Assembly (NCBI GenBank): GCA_037447605.1
Contig: CM074807.1
Location: 1,904,117 to 1,968,116, forward strand
Length of the DNA stretch: 64,000 bases
Source: Zygnema circumcarinatum
Taxonomy: Eukaryota > Streptophyta > Zygnematophyceae > Zygnematales > Zygnemataceae
Reading direction: 5' to 3'
The first letter of the stretch is position 1. Every line of letters starts with the position of its first letter. The notes under the pieces are model-generated. The model had not been told where the DNA came from. It worked only from the letters and a program-made list of their open reading frames with translations, and made no database searches. This document shows positions 1-9,263 of the stretch, one piece after another. The position numbers and the translations under genes were made by a program.

Positions 1-171
1 CCACTCCCTGCCCCCTTTTCCCACCGCCTGCCCCTTTCCTTGCTTTTCCCCGCCCCCTTACCGGCCTGCCCCCTTGTCTGCCTACCATCTTACTACCTTT
101 TTTGTTTCCTTTTCTTTTTTTTTATCCTTTCCTGCAGCATTCAAAGCTGCATTCAAAACATTGCCATCATT

Positions 172-402
172 ATGCCTCGACAGTCAGATAGAAATTGCAT
201 ACTTGCAGTTTTAGAGGGCTTAATTGCATTTGCTTATTTTTATGAGGATGAAGAAGAAGCAGATTCTTCTGACGACGAAACAGAAGCAGAAGAATTGATG
301 GATTTGTATCAGCAAGTAATATCTTCACGCTATTTTTATGAGCGTTTTTTTTATTTAAATGGGTCCAAATGGAGTGAAAAAAGGGGTGCATATGGGGCAT
401 AA
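172..402 (+). CDS. Short acidic ORF resembling the N-terminus of a PIF/Harbinger-type transposase (possible fragment)
   Basis: From the ATG at 172 the frame encodes 76 residues: a basic start, a hydrophobic and aromatic helix, an acidic cluster of Glu/Asp/Ser, then a helix ending in SSRYFYER. This layout (acidic stretch, then a short helix ending in S-x-R-Y) resembles the start of plant Harbinger-derived nucleases, where this N-terminal stretch precedes the catalytic domain. No DDE domain follows. Downstream of 403 all frames close quickly, although a 3' splice-like site (tttctgcag at 492-500) is present. It could be a decayed element, a first exon, or chance. The resemblance is judged by eye only. 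Confidence 0.25.
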   Translation: MPRQSDRNCILAVLEGLIAFAYFYEDEEEADSSDDETEAEELMDLYQQVISSRYFYERFFYLNGSKWSEKRGAYGA

Positions 403-713
403 ATGGGCTTTAAGGGGGTTGCTATCTGAATATAGCAAGGTGGCTAAATTTTTCCTTTAAATTTGGAATTTTTTCTTAACGTCGTTTTTTATTTCTGCAG
501 GTTCTTGGATCGAGCGTGAAAATGGAAGTGGAGATTCCATCGGACTAAAAGTGTTCAAAATTTCAGGGCAGAAAAATAGTAAAAAAAAACGGTGGCGAAA
601 TATTGTTGAACGGGTGAAATAGTTTGGTTTTTTTTAAATTCTTGTTTTGTTGACTAGAGAAGGTCGGAATTAGGAGAACAAGTATGGGTACGAAGTTTAA
701 GGGCTTAGGGTTT

Positions 714-1515
714 AGGGAGAGGGAGAGAGCAAGAAAGGGAGGGAGAGACAGAGTGAGAGGAAGATAGGGAGTGGGACAAGGGGTTAAGAAGGAAGTTGAA
801 AGGGAGGGGTAGGGGGGAGCGAGAGAGAGAGGGGGGGAGAGAGAGAGAGAGAGAGAACGTGAACTGTGTATACATAGTTAAGAGAGGCCGAGTGGCTAAA
901 AGTGATAATATTTAGTTTGAACTCAGATAAAAATAAAAATTCAACAGATTGACATCCGGCACTGGCCGTACTTTGTTGGAGCATGTCATCGGAATTCACA
1001 TCTCGGCATAAAAGTAAACATTTGGAATAACGAGTGGTGGAATACTGCACACGTCGCATAAGTGGGTGACATCGAACCTCACCAACAAGCCAACCCACCG
1101 TCCATCACCTTAGAATTGGGGGGAGGGAGGGAGGGGTGGGGAAAGGGAGGGGAGTTAGAGGGCATCACGGAGAGGGAGGAGGGAGAGGGTGGGGGACGAG
1201 GGAGAGGGTGGGGGTGGGAGAGGGAGGGAGAGGGTGGGGGGGAAGGGAGGGAAGGGAGGGGAAGGAGGGAGTGGGTGAGGGGGAAGGGAGAGGGTGGGGG
1301 GAAAGGGAGAGAGTGGCGGAGGGAGAGGGTGAGGGGGGAGGGAGGGAGTGGGGAGCGAGGGAAAGGGTGGGGTGGAAGGAGAGAGATGCGGTGGGGGGGG
1401 GAGCGAGGGGATGGGGGTTGTGAGGAGGGAGGGAGGGTGTGGGGGGAGAGAGATGGGGTGGGTGGGGGAGGGAGGGGGTGGGGGGGGAGGGAGGGAGAGA
1501 GATGGGCAGGTGAAA
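714..1515. repeat. Purine-rich (GA/GGGA) low-complexity tract
   Basis: 714-856 is mostly GA microsatellite. 1118-1515 is almost pure purine on the plus strand, with many runs of three or more G separated by 1-4 bases, a pattern compatible with G-quadruplex formation. Between them (857-1117) is ordinary unique sequence in which I see no gene. Long ORFs on both strands here are products of the repeat (poly-Gly/Arg/Glu or poly-Pro/Ser) and are not genes. Confidence 0.85.
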
Positions 1516-1860
1516 GAAAAAGGAATAAAAAGAAACAACAAATGACTAAAGTTTCCAAGACAATTTTTCAACTAAATTCACCTCGACCTCCGCCTTCTCA
1601 TGCTCAAAACTAGGCTCTGAAACATCCCCTCCCTCATGGAACGGCTGTTCCGTATGGTCTAACTGACGTAGAGCCTCATAGATCCCCACACTCGTAGCCA
1701 CGGCCAGATTCAATGAACGGACGTGCGTTTCTATGATCGGAATTCGGGCGATTCCGCCCGCATTACCGTTGGAGCACTGCTCCAAAGCTTCTTTGGGGAG
1801 ACCAGTGGTTTCAGAACCGAAAAGGAGCCAATCGCCAGGGCGGTAGCGGAGAGTCTGCGT

Positions 1861-2676
1861 GGGAGAGAGTAGGGAGAGGAGGGAGAGGAGGGAGAGGAGG
1901 GAGAGGAGGGAGAGGAGGGAGAGGAGAGAGAGGAGGTAGAGGAGAGAGAGTAGGGAAAGGAGGTAGAGGAGGGAGAGGAGGTACAGAAGGGAGAGGTTAT
2001 TAGAGGAAGAGGGCGGGAGTGGGAGTGGGAGTGGGAGTGGGGAAAGGGGAGGGAGGTGGGGGAGGAAGGGAGAGAACGAATATGGAGTCAGGGGATTGAG
2101 GGGGAGGGAGAGGGGAGGGAGAGGGGAGGGAGAGAGAGCGGGAGCGGGGGGGAGGGAGGACGGGGGGTGAAAGTGAGGGAGTGGAAAAGGAGAAACGGAG
2201 GGTGGGGGGAATGGGAGGGAGGGGGAGTGGGAGAGGGAGAGGGAGAGAGGGAGTGGGAGGGGGGAAGGGGAGGGGGAGTGGGAGTGGGGGCGGAGGATGG
2301 GGGAGTGGAAGGGGGACGCGGGGAGACGAGAGAATGAGTTTTAGGGGAGGGAGGAGAGGAGGGAGAGAGAGCAAGAGAGGGGATGGAGAGGAAGGGGGTG
2401 AAAGCGAAAAGAGGGAAAAGGAGAAACGAGGGTGAGGGGGAGGGGGAGAAGGGGAATGGGACGAGTGGGAGGGAGTGGGAGTGGGGGGGGGGGAATGGGA
2501 GGGGGGGAGGCGAAGGGGAAAATGATTGATGGGGAGGGGAGGGGAGGGAGAGGGAAAGTCAGGGAGGGGGAAGAGAGCAGCGGACGAGAGGGAGAGGGAG
2601 AGGAGAAAGGGAAGGTGAGCGAGAGGGGAGGGGGTGGTAGAGAAATAGGAGGGGAAGGAGGGAGAGGGAGACGCAC
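1861..2676. repeat. Homopurine tract in the last intron of the methyltransferase gene
   Basis: About 800 bp are nearly pure A/G on the plus strand (GGGAGA, GAGGGA and GGAGTG units), so pyrimidine on the gene's sense strand. It begins with a regular 10-base array (ggagaggagg-type) at 1865-1925 and then becomes irregular. The tract fills the intron between 2677 and 1854. Confidence 0.9.
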
Positions 2677-2769
2677 CCAATGAACTTGACTGCCTCTCTT
2701 TGAAAATGCAATGAGTCGTTTTGGCCTCCTGCACCTCCGTGGAGAGAAGGGAAAGGAACATTGTACAAT

Positions 2770-3120
2770 CAGTGATGTGAGGAATCGCAGGTGAGGGAGG
2801 GAGGGAGGGAGGGAGGTAGGAGAGGCAGAGGGGGAGAAACAGGAGGGAGGGAACGGGTAGGGGAGGGAGGGTAGAGAGAGGGAGGGAGGGCCGGGAGTGA
2901 GGGAGGGGAGGAGCGGGGGAGGGGAGAGAGGGTGGGAATGGGTAGGGTTGGGAGGGATGGAGGGGAGGAGAGGGGCAGAGAGGGGGAGGGGAGGGAGAGG
3001 GGAGGGAGTGGGAGGGGGGAGGGCGAGGGAGAGAGGAGGAGGGGGAGGGAGGGAGAGAGGGGAGGGAGGGAGGGAGAGAGAAGGCAGAGAGGGGGAGAGG
3101 AAAAAGCAAAGATAGGGACA
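2770..3120. repeat. Homopurine tract with GGGA tandem units
   Basis: Almost pure purine on the plus strand, with a clean gggagggagggaggga array at about 2794-2815. It lies in the position where the missing methyltransferase exon would be expected. Confidence 0.9.
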
Positions 3121-3235
3121 GAAATACAGACATTTTGAAGATAAAAGGGCAGGGATAGGAGTGATGCAGACATCAACAGAGAAGTGACGGAGAGAGTGAG
3201 CGGGAGAGAGTGGGAGAGAGAGTGGGAGATAGTGC

Positions 3236-3312
3236 TCTTCGAATGGAACTGCCTGGGAATTGAACCCAGATTTTGCCAGAGGCAAGTGCCCTCCCAGTTG
3301 GACGAGCAGCAC
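3236..3312 (-). other. tRNA-like (box A / box B) sequence, not a functional tRNA
   Basis: Read on the minus strand, this stretch holds a box-A-like GTCCAACTGG, a D-stem GCTC/GGGC, and a perfect T-arm CTGGG-TTCAATT-CCCAG containing the box B consensus. The anticodon arm is defective (TTGCC-TCT-GGCAA leaves only 3 loop bases) and the expected acceptor strands do not pair. Instead, an outer inverted repeat (AGTGCTGCTCG with CGAAGAGCACT, 9 of 11 pairs) closes the whole element. It may be a decayed tRNA or the head of a SINE-type element. Confidence 0.45.
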
Positions 3313-3404
3313 TTTTTTACTCCCTCTCCTCCTAATTTGACAAAAGTTTTTATTGCCATTATAATTTTCTTTTTCGCACAGGTCCGCTAGAATGAATTAC
3401 CTAA

Positions 3405-3826
3405 CCCTCCTTTCCATCTCCCTCATTTTCCTCTCTCTCTCTCCCACCCTCCTTCACTTCCCTCCCTTTCCCTCTCTCTCGCCCACACTTCATTCTCCTC
3501 TCTCTCGTCCTCTTCCCCTCACCCTCGCACCTCTCCTCTCACCCTCCATCAGTCACTCTCTCTTGCCTCCCTCCCCCTCTCCCTCCCTTTCCCACTCCCT
3601 CATACTTTCCTTCTCTCTTCCTCCATCCCTTCCTCTCCCCTCTCCCTCACTCCTCCCTCTTCTCTCTCCCTGCGTCCCTCCCTCTCTCCCCTTGACTGTC
3701 CTACACTCTCTTTCTGTCTCACCTCTTTTCTCCCACTACCCTTCTCCCTCTCTCCTCTCTCGTCCCTCCTCTTTCCGGCCTCTTCCATCCTCTCTCTCTC
3801 TCTCTGTCTCTCTCCCTCTCACTCAC
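3405..3826. repeat. Homopyrimidine tract (opposite strand polarity to 1861-3120)
   Basis: Dense CTCTCCC/CCCTCC sequence on the plus strand ends exactly at the 5' splice site of the 3827-3895 exon. The strand polarity switches at about 3130-3400 compared with the purine tract to the left. Confidence 0.9.
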
Positions 3827-4256
3827 CTCCACAAGGTGCAGCCCCACCGATGTCGCCGCACATGTCCGCGCAATCGACCCAACGTTGCCGGGAATCTGCA
3901 ATTAACTCAGAACATTATTAAAAAAACCACAAAAAATGAAGTATTTCAGAAGTTAAGAGATAAATTTCAAGTGTACGACTCAACTCCCAGATGCAAAATA
4001 ACCTTGAACCCAAAGAAAACGATCGCTAAAGATAACGCAGAAATAGTAGGGTCAATCAGACAAATCTGAGCAATTCTATACAATTTTTTCAGCAATTTTT
4101 ATGAAGGTATTAAAGAACTTAATGAGATTTCAAGAGAAAGCAAAAATAATAATATATATAATATATACATACCAAGGGAGACACAAGAACCACGTGAAGG
4201 TCAGCGCGTTGTTCGCTCTGAAGCTCCACTTCGGCTTATAGCAGCAGCTACAGACC

Positions 4257-4395
4257 AAGGCAAGGAAAAAGGCAAGGAAAGGCAAGGAAAGGCAAGGAAA
4301 AAGGCAAGGAAAGGCAAGGAAAGGCAAGGAAAGGCAAGGAAAGGCAAGGAAAGGCAAGGAAAGGCAAGGCAAGGAAAGGAAAGGCAAGGAACGAG
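4257..4395. repeat. Short-period tandem repeat, unit about GGCAAGGAAA
   Basis: About thirteen copies of a 10-bp unit (ggcaaggaaa), with two 12-bp variants (ggcaaggaaaaa) and one 5-bp ggcaa half unit, run head to tail from about 4259 to 4392. There are no unique spacers, so this is a minisatellite and not a CRISPR array. Confidence 0.9.
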
Positions 4396-4884
4396 GGAGT
4401 ACCTCTAGCAAAGTTAGCGCGTGAAGCGCAGCCACACGTCGGTTTCGAGTCCCTCCGGAAGGGAGGGAAGGGCGCAGGCAGGTGGCGTCAGGCACAGAAC
4501 CTCGGGCCATGGCGGGCGGCCGGATAAGGAGGGGGAGGGGGAGGTTGTTGGGGGGTGGCTCGACGACAAGAGTGGGACCCGGCGCGCGGGCGGGCGGGAA
4601 AACAACCATGACGTCACGTTGACGCGATTTTCGCCATTCTTTTCTTCGCACGTCCATTTCGGCGCCTCTTTTGGGTGCGAACAAAATCGTGCGAAGAAGT
4701 GCCCTTTTTAGTAAACCCCACGGGTCAATCTTCGTAACGTTGACCCGTTGACTTAGCACAGTTGACTTCCGTTCGGTTCGGTTTAGGTTCGGGGGCGCGA
4801 TGATTTTTAGTACTTAGTAACCTCGATTCTCGTAATACTAAAAACTCGATATTCGTAACATTTTGTTAAGTCTGACACGCCCTA

Positions 4885-4902
4885 ATGTACTGTACAGTAC
4901 AT
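4885..4902. promoter_or_regulatory. 18-bp perfect palindrome with three GTAC cores
   Basis: ATGTACTGTACAGTACAT equals its own reverse complement and contains three GTAC tetramers. GTAC is the obligate core bound by SBP-domain transcription factors. It lies about 375-390 bp upstream of the in-frame minus-strand ATG at 4510. Regulatory function is inferred from sequence only. Confidence 0.45.
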
Positions 4903-4946
4903 CCGTAGCCTAAATTCTGTAGATCGCATCGGAATCTCAAGTATGT

Positions 4947-5120
4947 CCACGTGGCACATCCAACGGCCATAATCTAAACAATCGAATCTTACCTTGTATC
5001 TACGTGGCATATCTCAACTTACATCCACGTGGCACATTCGACGGCCCATATTCCCGAAATCCCGCAGGCGGCTATCCAACGGTCGACACTCAGTTGGTTC
5101 CACGTGGCACATCCAACGAC
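4947..5120. promoter_or_regulatory. Cluster of four G-box/ABRE-like repeats
   Basis: A unit close to CCACGTGGCACATCCAACGG occurs at 4947, 5025 and 5100, with a diverged copy (TACGTGGCATATC) at 5001 and a half copy (ATCCAACGG) near 5074. The core CACGTGGC is the G-box/ABRE bound by plant bZIP factors in abscisic acid, stress and light responses. The ACATCCAACGG tail is conserved too, so the repeat is longer than the bZIP site alone. The nearest flanking genes are the methyltransferase (5' side) and TSPO (3' side). Confidence 0.6.
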
Positions 5121-5934
5121 CGCGGTTGATGTGACCGTTACGCTGAGTGTAGCGTGGATCTGTGCCCCCCTCCCTGCGCTGCTTCCGCTCACGGCCTGGC
5201 CCTCGTGGTTTCCATTGCGACGGGTTCAGAGCATGGCGGCTGCCTCTAGAGCCACGTTGGTAATGGTAGGCCCAGAAGCAGAGCTCCGCTCCAAGCCCTT
5301 CCTTCGTTCCTAGGTCTGTTGTTACCGTTTCACCTTGGTTTTGCGTTTAGCCTTTGACCATGGACACTTGATGTAGCCGCCATCGTGAGGTCAATGCCAA
5401 TCATTGGTCCTGATCCAGGGCCCCGCGTGTCCAGAGCGAACTGTAGTGGAGCATCACGGCAATTCGCCACGTCTACAGTTTTACCACAGCTCGTGTCTAC
5501 ACGCTCATGTTCGTGGTAGCTCCATTGGCCAGTTGCTCCCCACCTTGAGTGGAACATGCCTCAGACGTTTCTTTACTTCACTCCATTCGAACAAGCACAC
5601 AACATCTGAAACGATTGCAACAACTCCAAACACCACGAAGCTATGGATTAAGATTGGAAAACATTTTTTCCAGGAATTTCCGCAAAAAAGTGCATAGAGT
5701 AGTAATGCAAGAATATGCACCAGGACAATGTGGCTCCGGTTGATCTTCCAGCCCACTTGAACAAAAGAAGGGGTTCAACGCTCAGTGGCCAGCTATGCAT
5801 ATCGGGCATCCTCTCCCCGCCGTCAGTCAGGCCATGCCCACAACAGCTGTGAAGATCAGCTGCGGACTGCATTACCGAAACAAAATTTTGGCATTTGAAA
5901 TGCCAATCCGTCCAAAAAAGAACGCCCGCTTCTG

Positions 5935-8392
5935 TCACTCTGCCGACAACGGGCGAGTTAGCTCGCTCTGTGGATTGTTGAAGTAGATGTAGGCATTCAA
6001 GGAGGTGGCAATCGACACCCTGGAAAGACGACAAACCACAGTTACGACTGGAATTGATTTGGCAATAACAGAGGACAGACTTGTACAGATTACCAGCGAC
6101 GGGAATGATGCTTCTAAGTAGAAGGCAGCATATGTTTCTATTGCTAGTTCTCAAGATCAAGGCGTTTCTATGAGGCAGTACAGGACCTATACTGGCAGGA
6201 CCTAGGAGGGATAGCTTTTTTTGTCCAGATATGACACAGTTCGTCCTTCCAAACAAAGCTTGCTTCTCTTCCAGCACTAATACTTGAGTCCTTGACTCGG
6301 CTCCTGTCTACTTTGCATGAGGTTCGTCACTTACCAGATAATGTAGGGCACCAGCAAGGATGCAGCTGTCTTGTTCACCCGCCAAAACGCAACAATTGTG
6401 GCGAGAATCGCAATCCACAGAAAGACAATCTCCACAAGGGCGAGATCCTGGAGAACCGGCGACCTCTACATCTTAAGTCCAAGATCGCAAGCATTCAGCT
6501 TGTTGTCCGACAGTATGATACTCCATACAGTACAGGCAATGGTGACAGGTGACGGAAGGGCAAAGCGAGAAAAGTCTGGTATGCTACTCACAATGCGGCG
6601 TAGACCAAAGAAGATTGGGGTCCAAGAAAAGTTAAGAATGAGCTGCAGCAAACAAAGGAGTTATCAGCACAAGGGAAAACAGCAAACACCATAACTGTGC
6701 TATCATACTTGGACAAACCAGTGCATAGAAAGCCGGAGGGACCCATCAATTTGTAACTACACTGCAACTCTGAGAGCCGCATAGAAAAGACAAAAAAAAC
6801 AGGTGTCGCAAAGGGCATACAAAAACAACATGTTTCACCATACATGCTCTTGAATATGACCTTGAAAACGTCCAAAACAACAGAATAGATACATCGAAGA
6901 AGTCAAGAGGCTCATAACAACGAAGAAGCGAACCAGCTTGATGTATGCCAAGCTATATGGGCCGGGATGCTTTTCATATGTATCCGGGAATGCACCTTCA
7001 ATTCAAAGGATGGAAGTCAATATCCACAGAAATGGGGAGCAAGGCCTGTGAATCTCTGACTCACCTGAAAAACATAGAGGAGAAGAGGCAGCCTCTGCTT
7101 TTCAAAACCTGCAAGGCAGACCATACAAGCACGGGCCACAACTCTTGTGAACTACTGTTCAAAAAATTGCCATGCACACGCACACTTCCAGTGTCCCGTG
7201 GCAGTATGTCACAAACCAATACAGGCAGGGCTATTCACGATGCTGGAAAAGAGATGGTGCAGATGATCAACAGCATTATGACTGCAGGACCGTTGAACTT
7301 TAACATGTCAAGGTTTACAGCTCCATCGTGGGACACGTATGACATCGCCGAAGGTTCAGGGACTTGTCAATTCTGGCAAGTGGAGCATGGTGCCAATCAC
7401 ATATCTTGTATCTAGCCTGGGTTGGAAGAACAAAGCCATACCTCCTTCTTTCCAGACAAGCCACGATGCAACACCCATGAGGACGTATAGAGTAGTCCAC
7501 ACCACAGGAAAAGCCCAGCCCTGTGGAATGCCCATTATGATGCCCTCTCAGAACCTTCCAGTCCTAAGTCAAACGACAAATGATGGTCAAAAACGTCTTT
7601 CACCCTCGTCGTGCCTGTCTTTTACTACGAAAAAACCAGAAAAATGGGTAGAAATATGTTACAAGGTTTTCCTTTGCTCCTCACTTTGGCATCGGTTGGA
7701 GCAAAAAACAGACAGAACTGGTAAATCTGGCTTTAGTCCATTGTAAAATGTATGCTGCAAATCTGCCCGAGAAAAATCGGGCAGAATACACGTACCGGTG
7801 GTGTCCATGGCGGTTTGTTCAGGTTCTTATACCAATCTGGCCACCCAATACACCGACAAAACTATCCTATCTCAGTCTATCCTCAAATCTGATGATAAGC
7901 ATGCTTCTCCAAAATGACCATGGCCAGACACTACCCATAATAACACAAACACCAATTCTAGTATGGACACAACTGAAAAGGAGCATCCTAAAACAGATTA
8001 TAGTGCTGGATTTGGGAGGCCAGGCTACCAAATATTTTCCTTCTTGCCTCTTTTGCATGCGAAATGTATGGGGCTGCATGTGCTCAGGGCACCCTGGGAT
8101 GATATGCGGATGAAAGCGGGAGGCTTACCAGAATTGGGTGATGGTGTGAGGGATTGAATCACAATAGGCCCAACCAAAGGAATGGCAATTGCAACAATGA
8201 TTGTCCAAATGTCCATGGCGTAAGCGGTCCCTACTGCCCCATCCCATTTGACATGAATTAAATTATTATAGGACCTTAGGTTGGAACAAGCAGCCTACCA
8301 GAGCTTCCGCCTCCCCAAGTTCTTGCACTTATGAAGCCTTGAAAAACCGGCACTGCTACGAAGAGGATCACCAGCAAGTCTTGAGCAGACAT
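5935..8392 (-). CDS. TSPO: TSPO/MBR family translocator protein (tryptophan-rich sensory protein)
   Basis: Eight exons give a 203-residue protein: 8299-8392, 8129-8233, 7796-7836, 7442-7520, 7065-7108, 6592-6642, 6335-6447 and 5935-6019. All junctions are GT-AG and in phase. TSPO proteins are five-helix membrane proteins that bind porphyrins/heme and sterols; in plants they act in the ER/Golgi or mitochondria and are stress- and ABA-responsive. Family hallmarks seen are WYKNLNKPPWTPP (residues 68-80), GWAFPVVWTTLYVLMGVASW, NFSWTPIFFG, and VPYIIWVSIATSLNAYIYF near the C-terminus. The ATG at 8392 gives an extra N-terminal hydrophobic segment (LLVILFVAVPVF) before the conserved first helix. It requires a 65-bp intron (8234-8298). 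A shorter start at 8216 (MDIWTII) is possible. No classical CRAC cholesterol motif is evident. The gene is head to head with CCB4. Confidence 0.93.
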
Positions 8393-9263
8393 TGCTAGTT
8401 TCCTACCAAAGCCGCGGAGATACAGGACAAAAGAAACAAGGTTTGAAGAACATCAGCGGTTAGACAACTGGTTGGCATCCACGATTGAGGATCGTCACCC
8501 GGTACAGGCCTAAATTTTATCTGACCTGAGGTGCAATGAAGGTTCTTCTTGTGTTTCACTTGTTTATTCAAGAGCGACAGAACACCTAACCAGCAGGGCT
8601 CTCAACTGACGCCTCTGTGCTTAAGGTTAGCAGTGGCTTCTCCACTCAATCTCCCCACAAGCTAAAAAAACAGTTGACGCAATTTTGCTGGACTTTTCTG
8701 CTTCAGGTGCATAGCGTATAAATCATTCATATCATCTAAAACATATTCTGACTTTCGGTTTCCACTTTCCGGAGAAGTTAGAAGACTCGTCCTGTTTATT
8801 ATCAATAAGAATCCTACAGGTTAGGCGACTATTCTAGTCTCATTAGCAGCAAAACAAAACAGTAAAGACACATCAAAACCAAGCCATGCGCATTTTCGTG
8901 TCGTCCCGACCATGTGAAGCTGACTAAATGCATTTGTGCTCCTGCTGAAGCTCGCAGGTTGAGGAATTACAGAGACGGATGCAATGAGGAGCTGAGGCAA
9001 AGATATACACTGCGCGCAGACCAGCTCTCAGGGCTCCAACACCCAGAGATGGCAGTGGCAGTACCAGCACTGTATTCGCGAGGAGGATGCTTTCGTGGAC
9101 CGCACGCGCAGGGCGTTACAGAAGGAAACAGCGTCCCAAAGCGCAGCTACGGCACGCGGGTAACAGCGCGAGCCCTTCCCTTCGTCCTGCGCAGGGAGCA
9201 TTGCAGGCGCAAGGAGGCTGCAACAATTTTGACAGTTGGCAGTTTCTGAGGGGTACTCTCCAA
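8393..9263. promoter_or_regulatory. Shared divergent promoter of TSPO and CCB4
   Basis: These 871 bp separate the two start codons, which face away from each other, and must contain both 5' untranslated regions and promoters. I could not assign a TATA box or a strong repeated motif with confidence. The ORF at 8914-9249 has no recognisable domain and ends just before the CCB4 ATG. Confidence 0.6.

Larger units (their letters stand above)
1546..4234 (-). pseudogene. SPOUT (TrmL/SpoU-like) tRNA 2'-O-methyltransferase gene, middle exon missing
   Basis: Four minus-strand exons match the order of a TrmL-type SPOUT methyltransferase, the family that 2'-O-methylates the tRNA wobble base using SAM. 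They are 4173-4234 (ends LHVVLVSPL), 3827-3895 (IPGNVGSIARTCAATSVG), 2677-2728 (RPKRLIAFSKRGSQVHW) and 1546-1854 (RPGDWLLFGSETTGLP, IARIPIIETHVRSLNLAVA, YEALRQ, stop). All have GT-AG borders. The segment expected between exons two and three (around PLGF...LKRAGLDYW in the family) is absent from 2729-3826. The phases also demand it: exon two ends in phase 0, while exon three needs two preceding bases. The gap is filled by GA/CT repeat and a tRNA-like sequence. Either the gene is broken or the exon was lost in assembly. An upstream first exon is not resolved; an in-frame minus ATG lies at 4510. Confidence 0.75.
4396..5934. other. Spacer between methyltransferase 5' region and TSPO 3' end
   Basis: 4400-4620 is GC-rich and probably holds the unresolved 5' exon and promoter of the methyltransferase gene on the minus strand. 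4740-5330 is promoter-like, with the palindrome at 4885-4902 and the G-box repeats at 4947-5120. 5330-5934 should include the TSPO 3' untranslated region. I see no further coding exon. Confidence 0.5.

Noticed and set aside
3236-3312. Functional tRNA gene
   Set aside because: The T-arm is perfect, but the anticodon loop is too short and the acceptor strands do not pair, so it cannot fold as a working tRNA.
2000-3359. Long minus-strand ORFs of up to 377 residues rich in Pro, Ser and Leu
   Set aside because: They arise because homopurine DNA cannot form stop codons in some frames. Composition is pure repeat, the frames overlap one another, and they cross real methyltransferase splice sites.
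4257-4395. CRISPR-like regular repeat
   Set aside because: The 10-bp units are contiguous without unique spacers, and the genome is eukaryotic; it is a minisatellite.
4130-4759. 209-residue minus-strand ORF upstream of the methyltransferase as its N-terminus
   Set aside because: It reads through the 10-bp tandem repeat as a Phe/Leu/Pro/Cys repeat. Part of it may hold exon 1 (in-frame ATG at 4510), but the splice phase to the 4173-4234 exon does not fit, so it was not annotated.
5648-6277. 209-residue minus-strand ORF
   Set aside because: It overlaps the last TSPO exon in a different frame and has no domain; it is a chance open frame.
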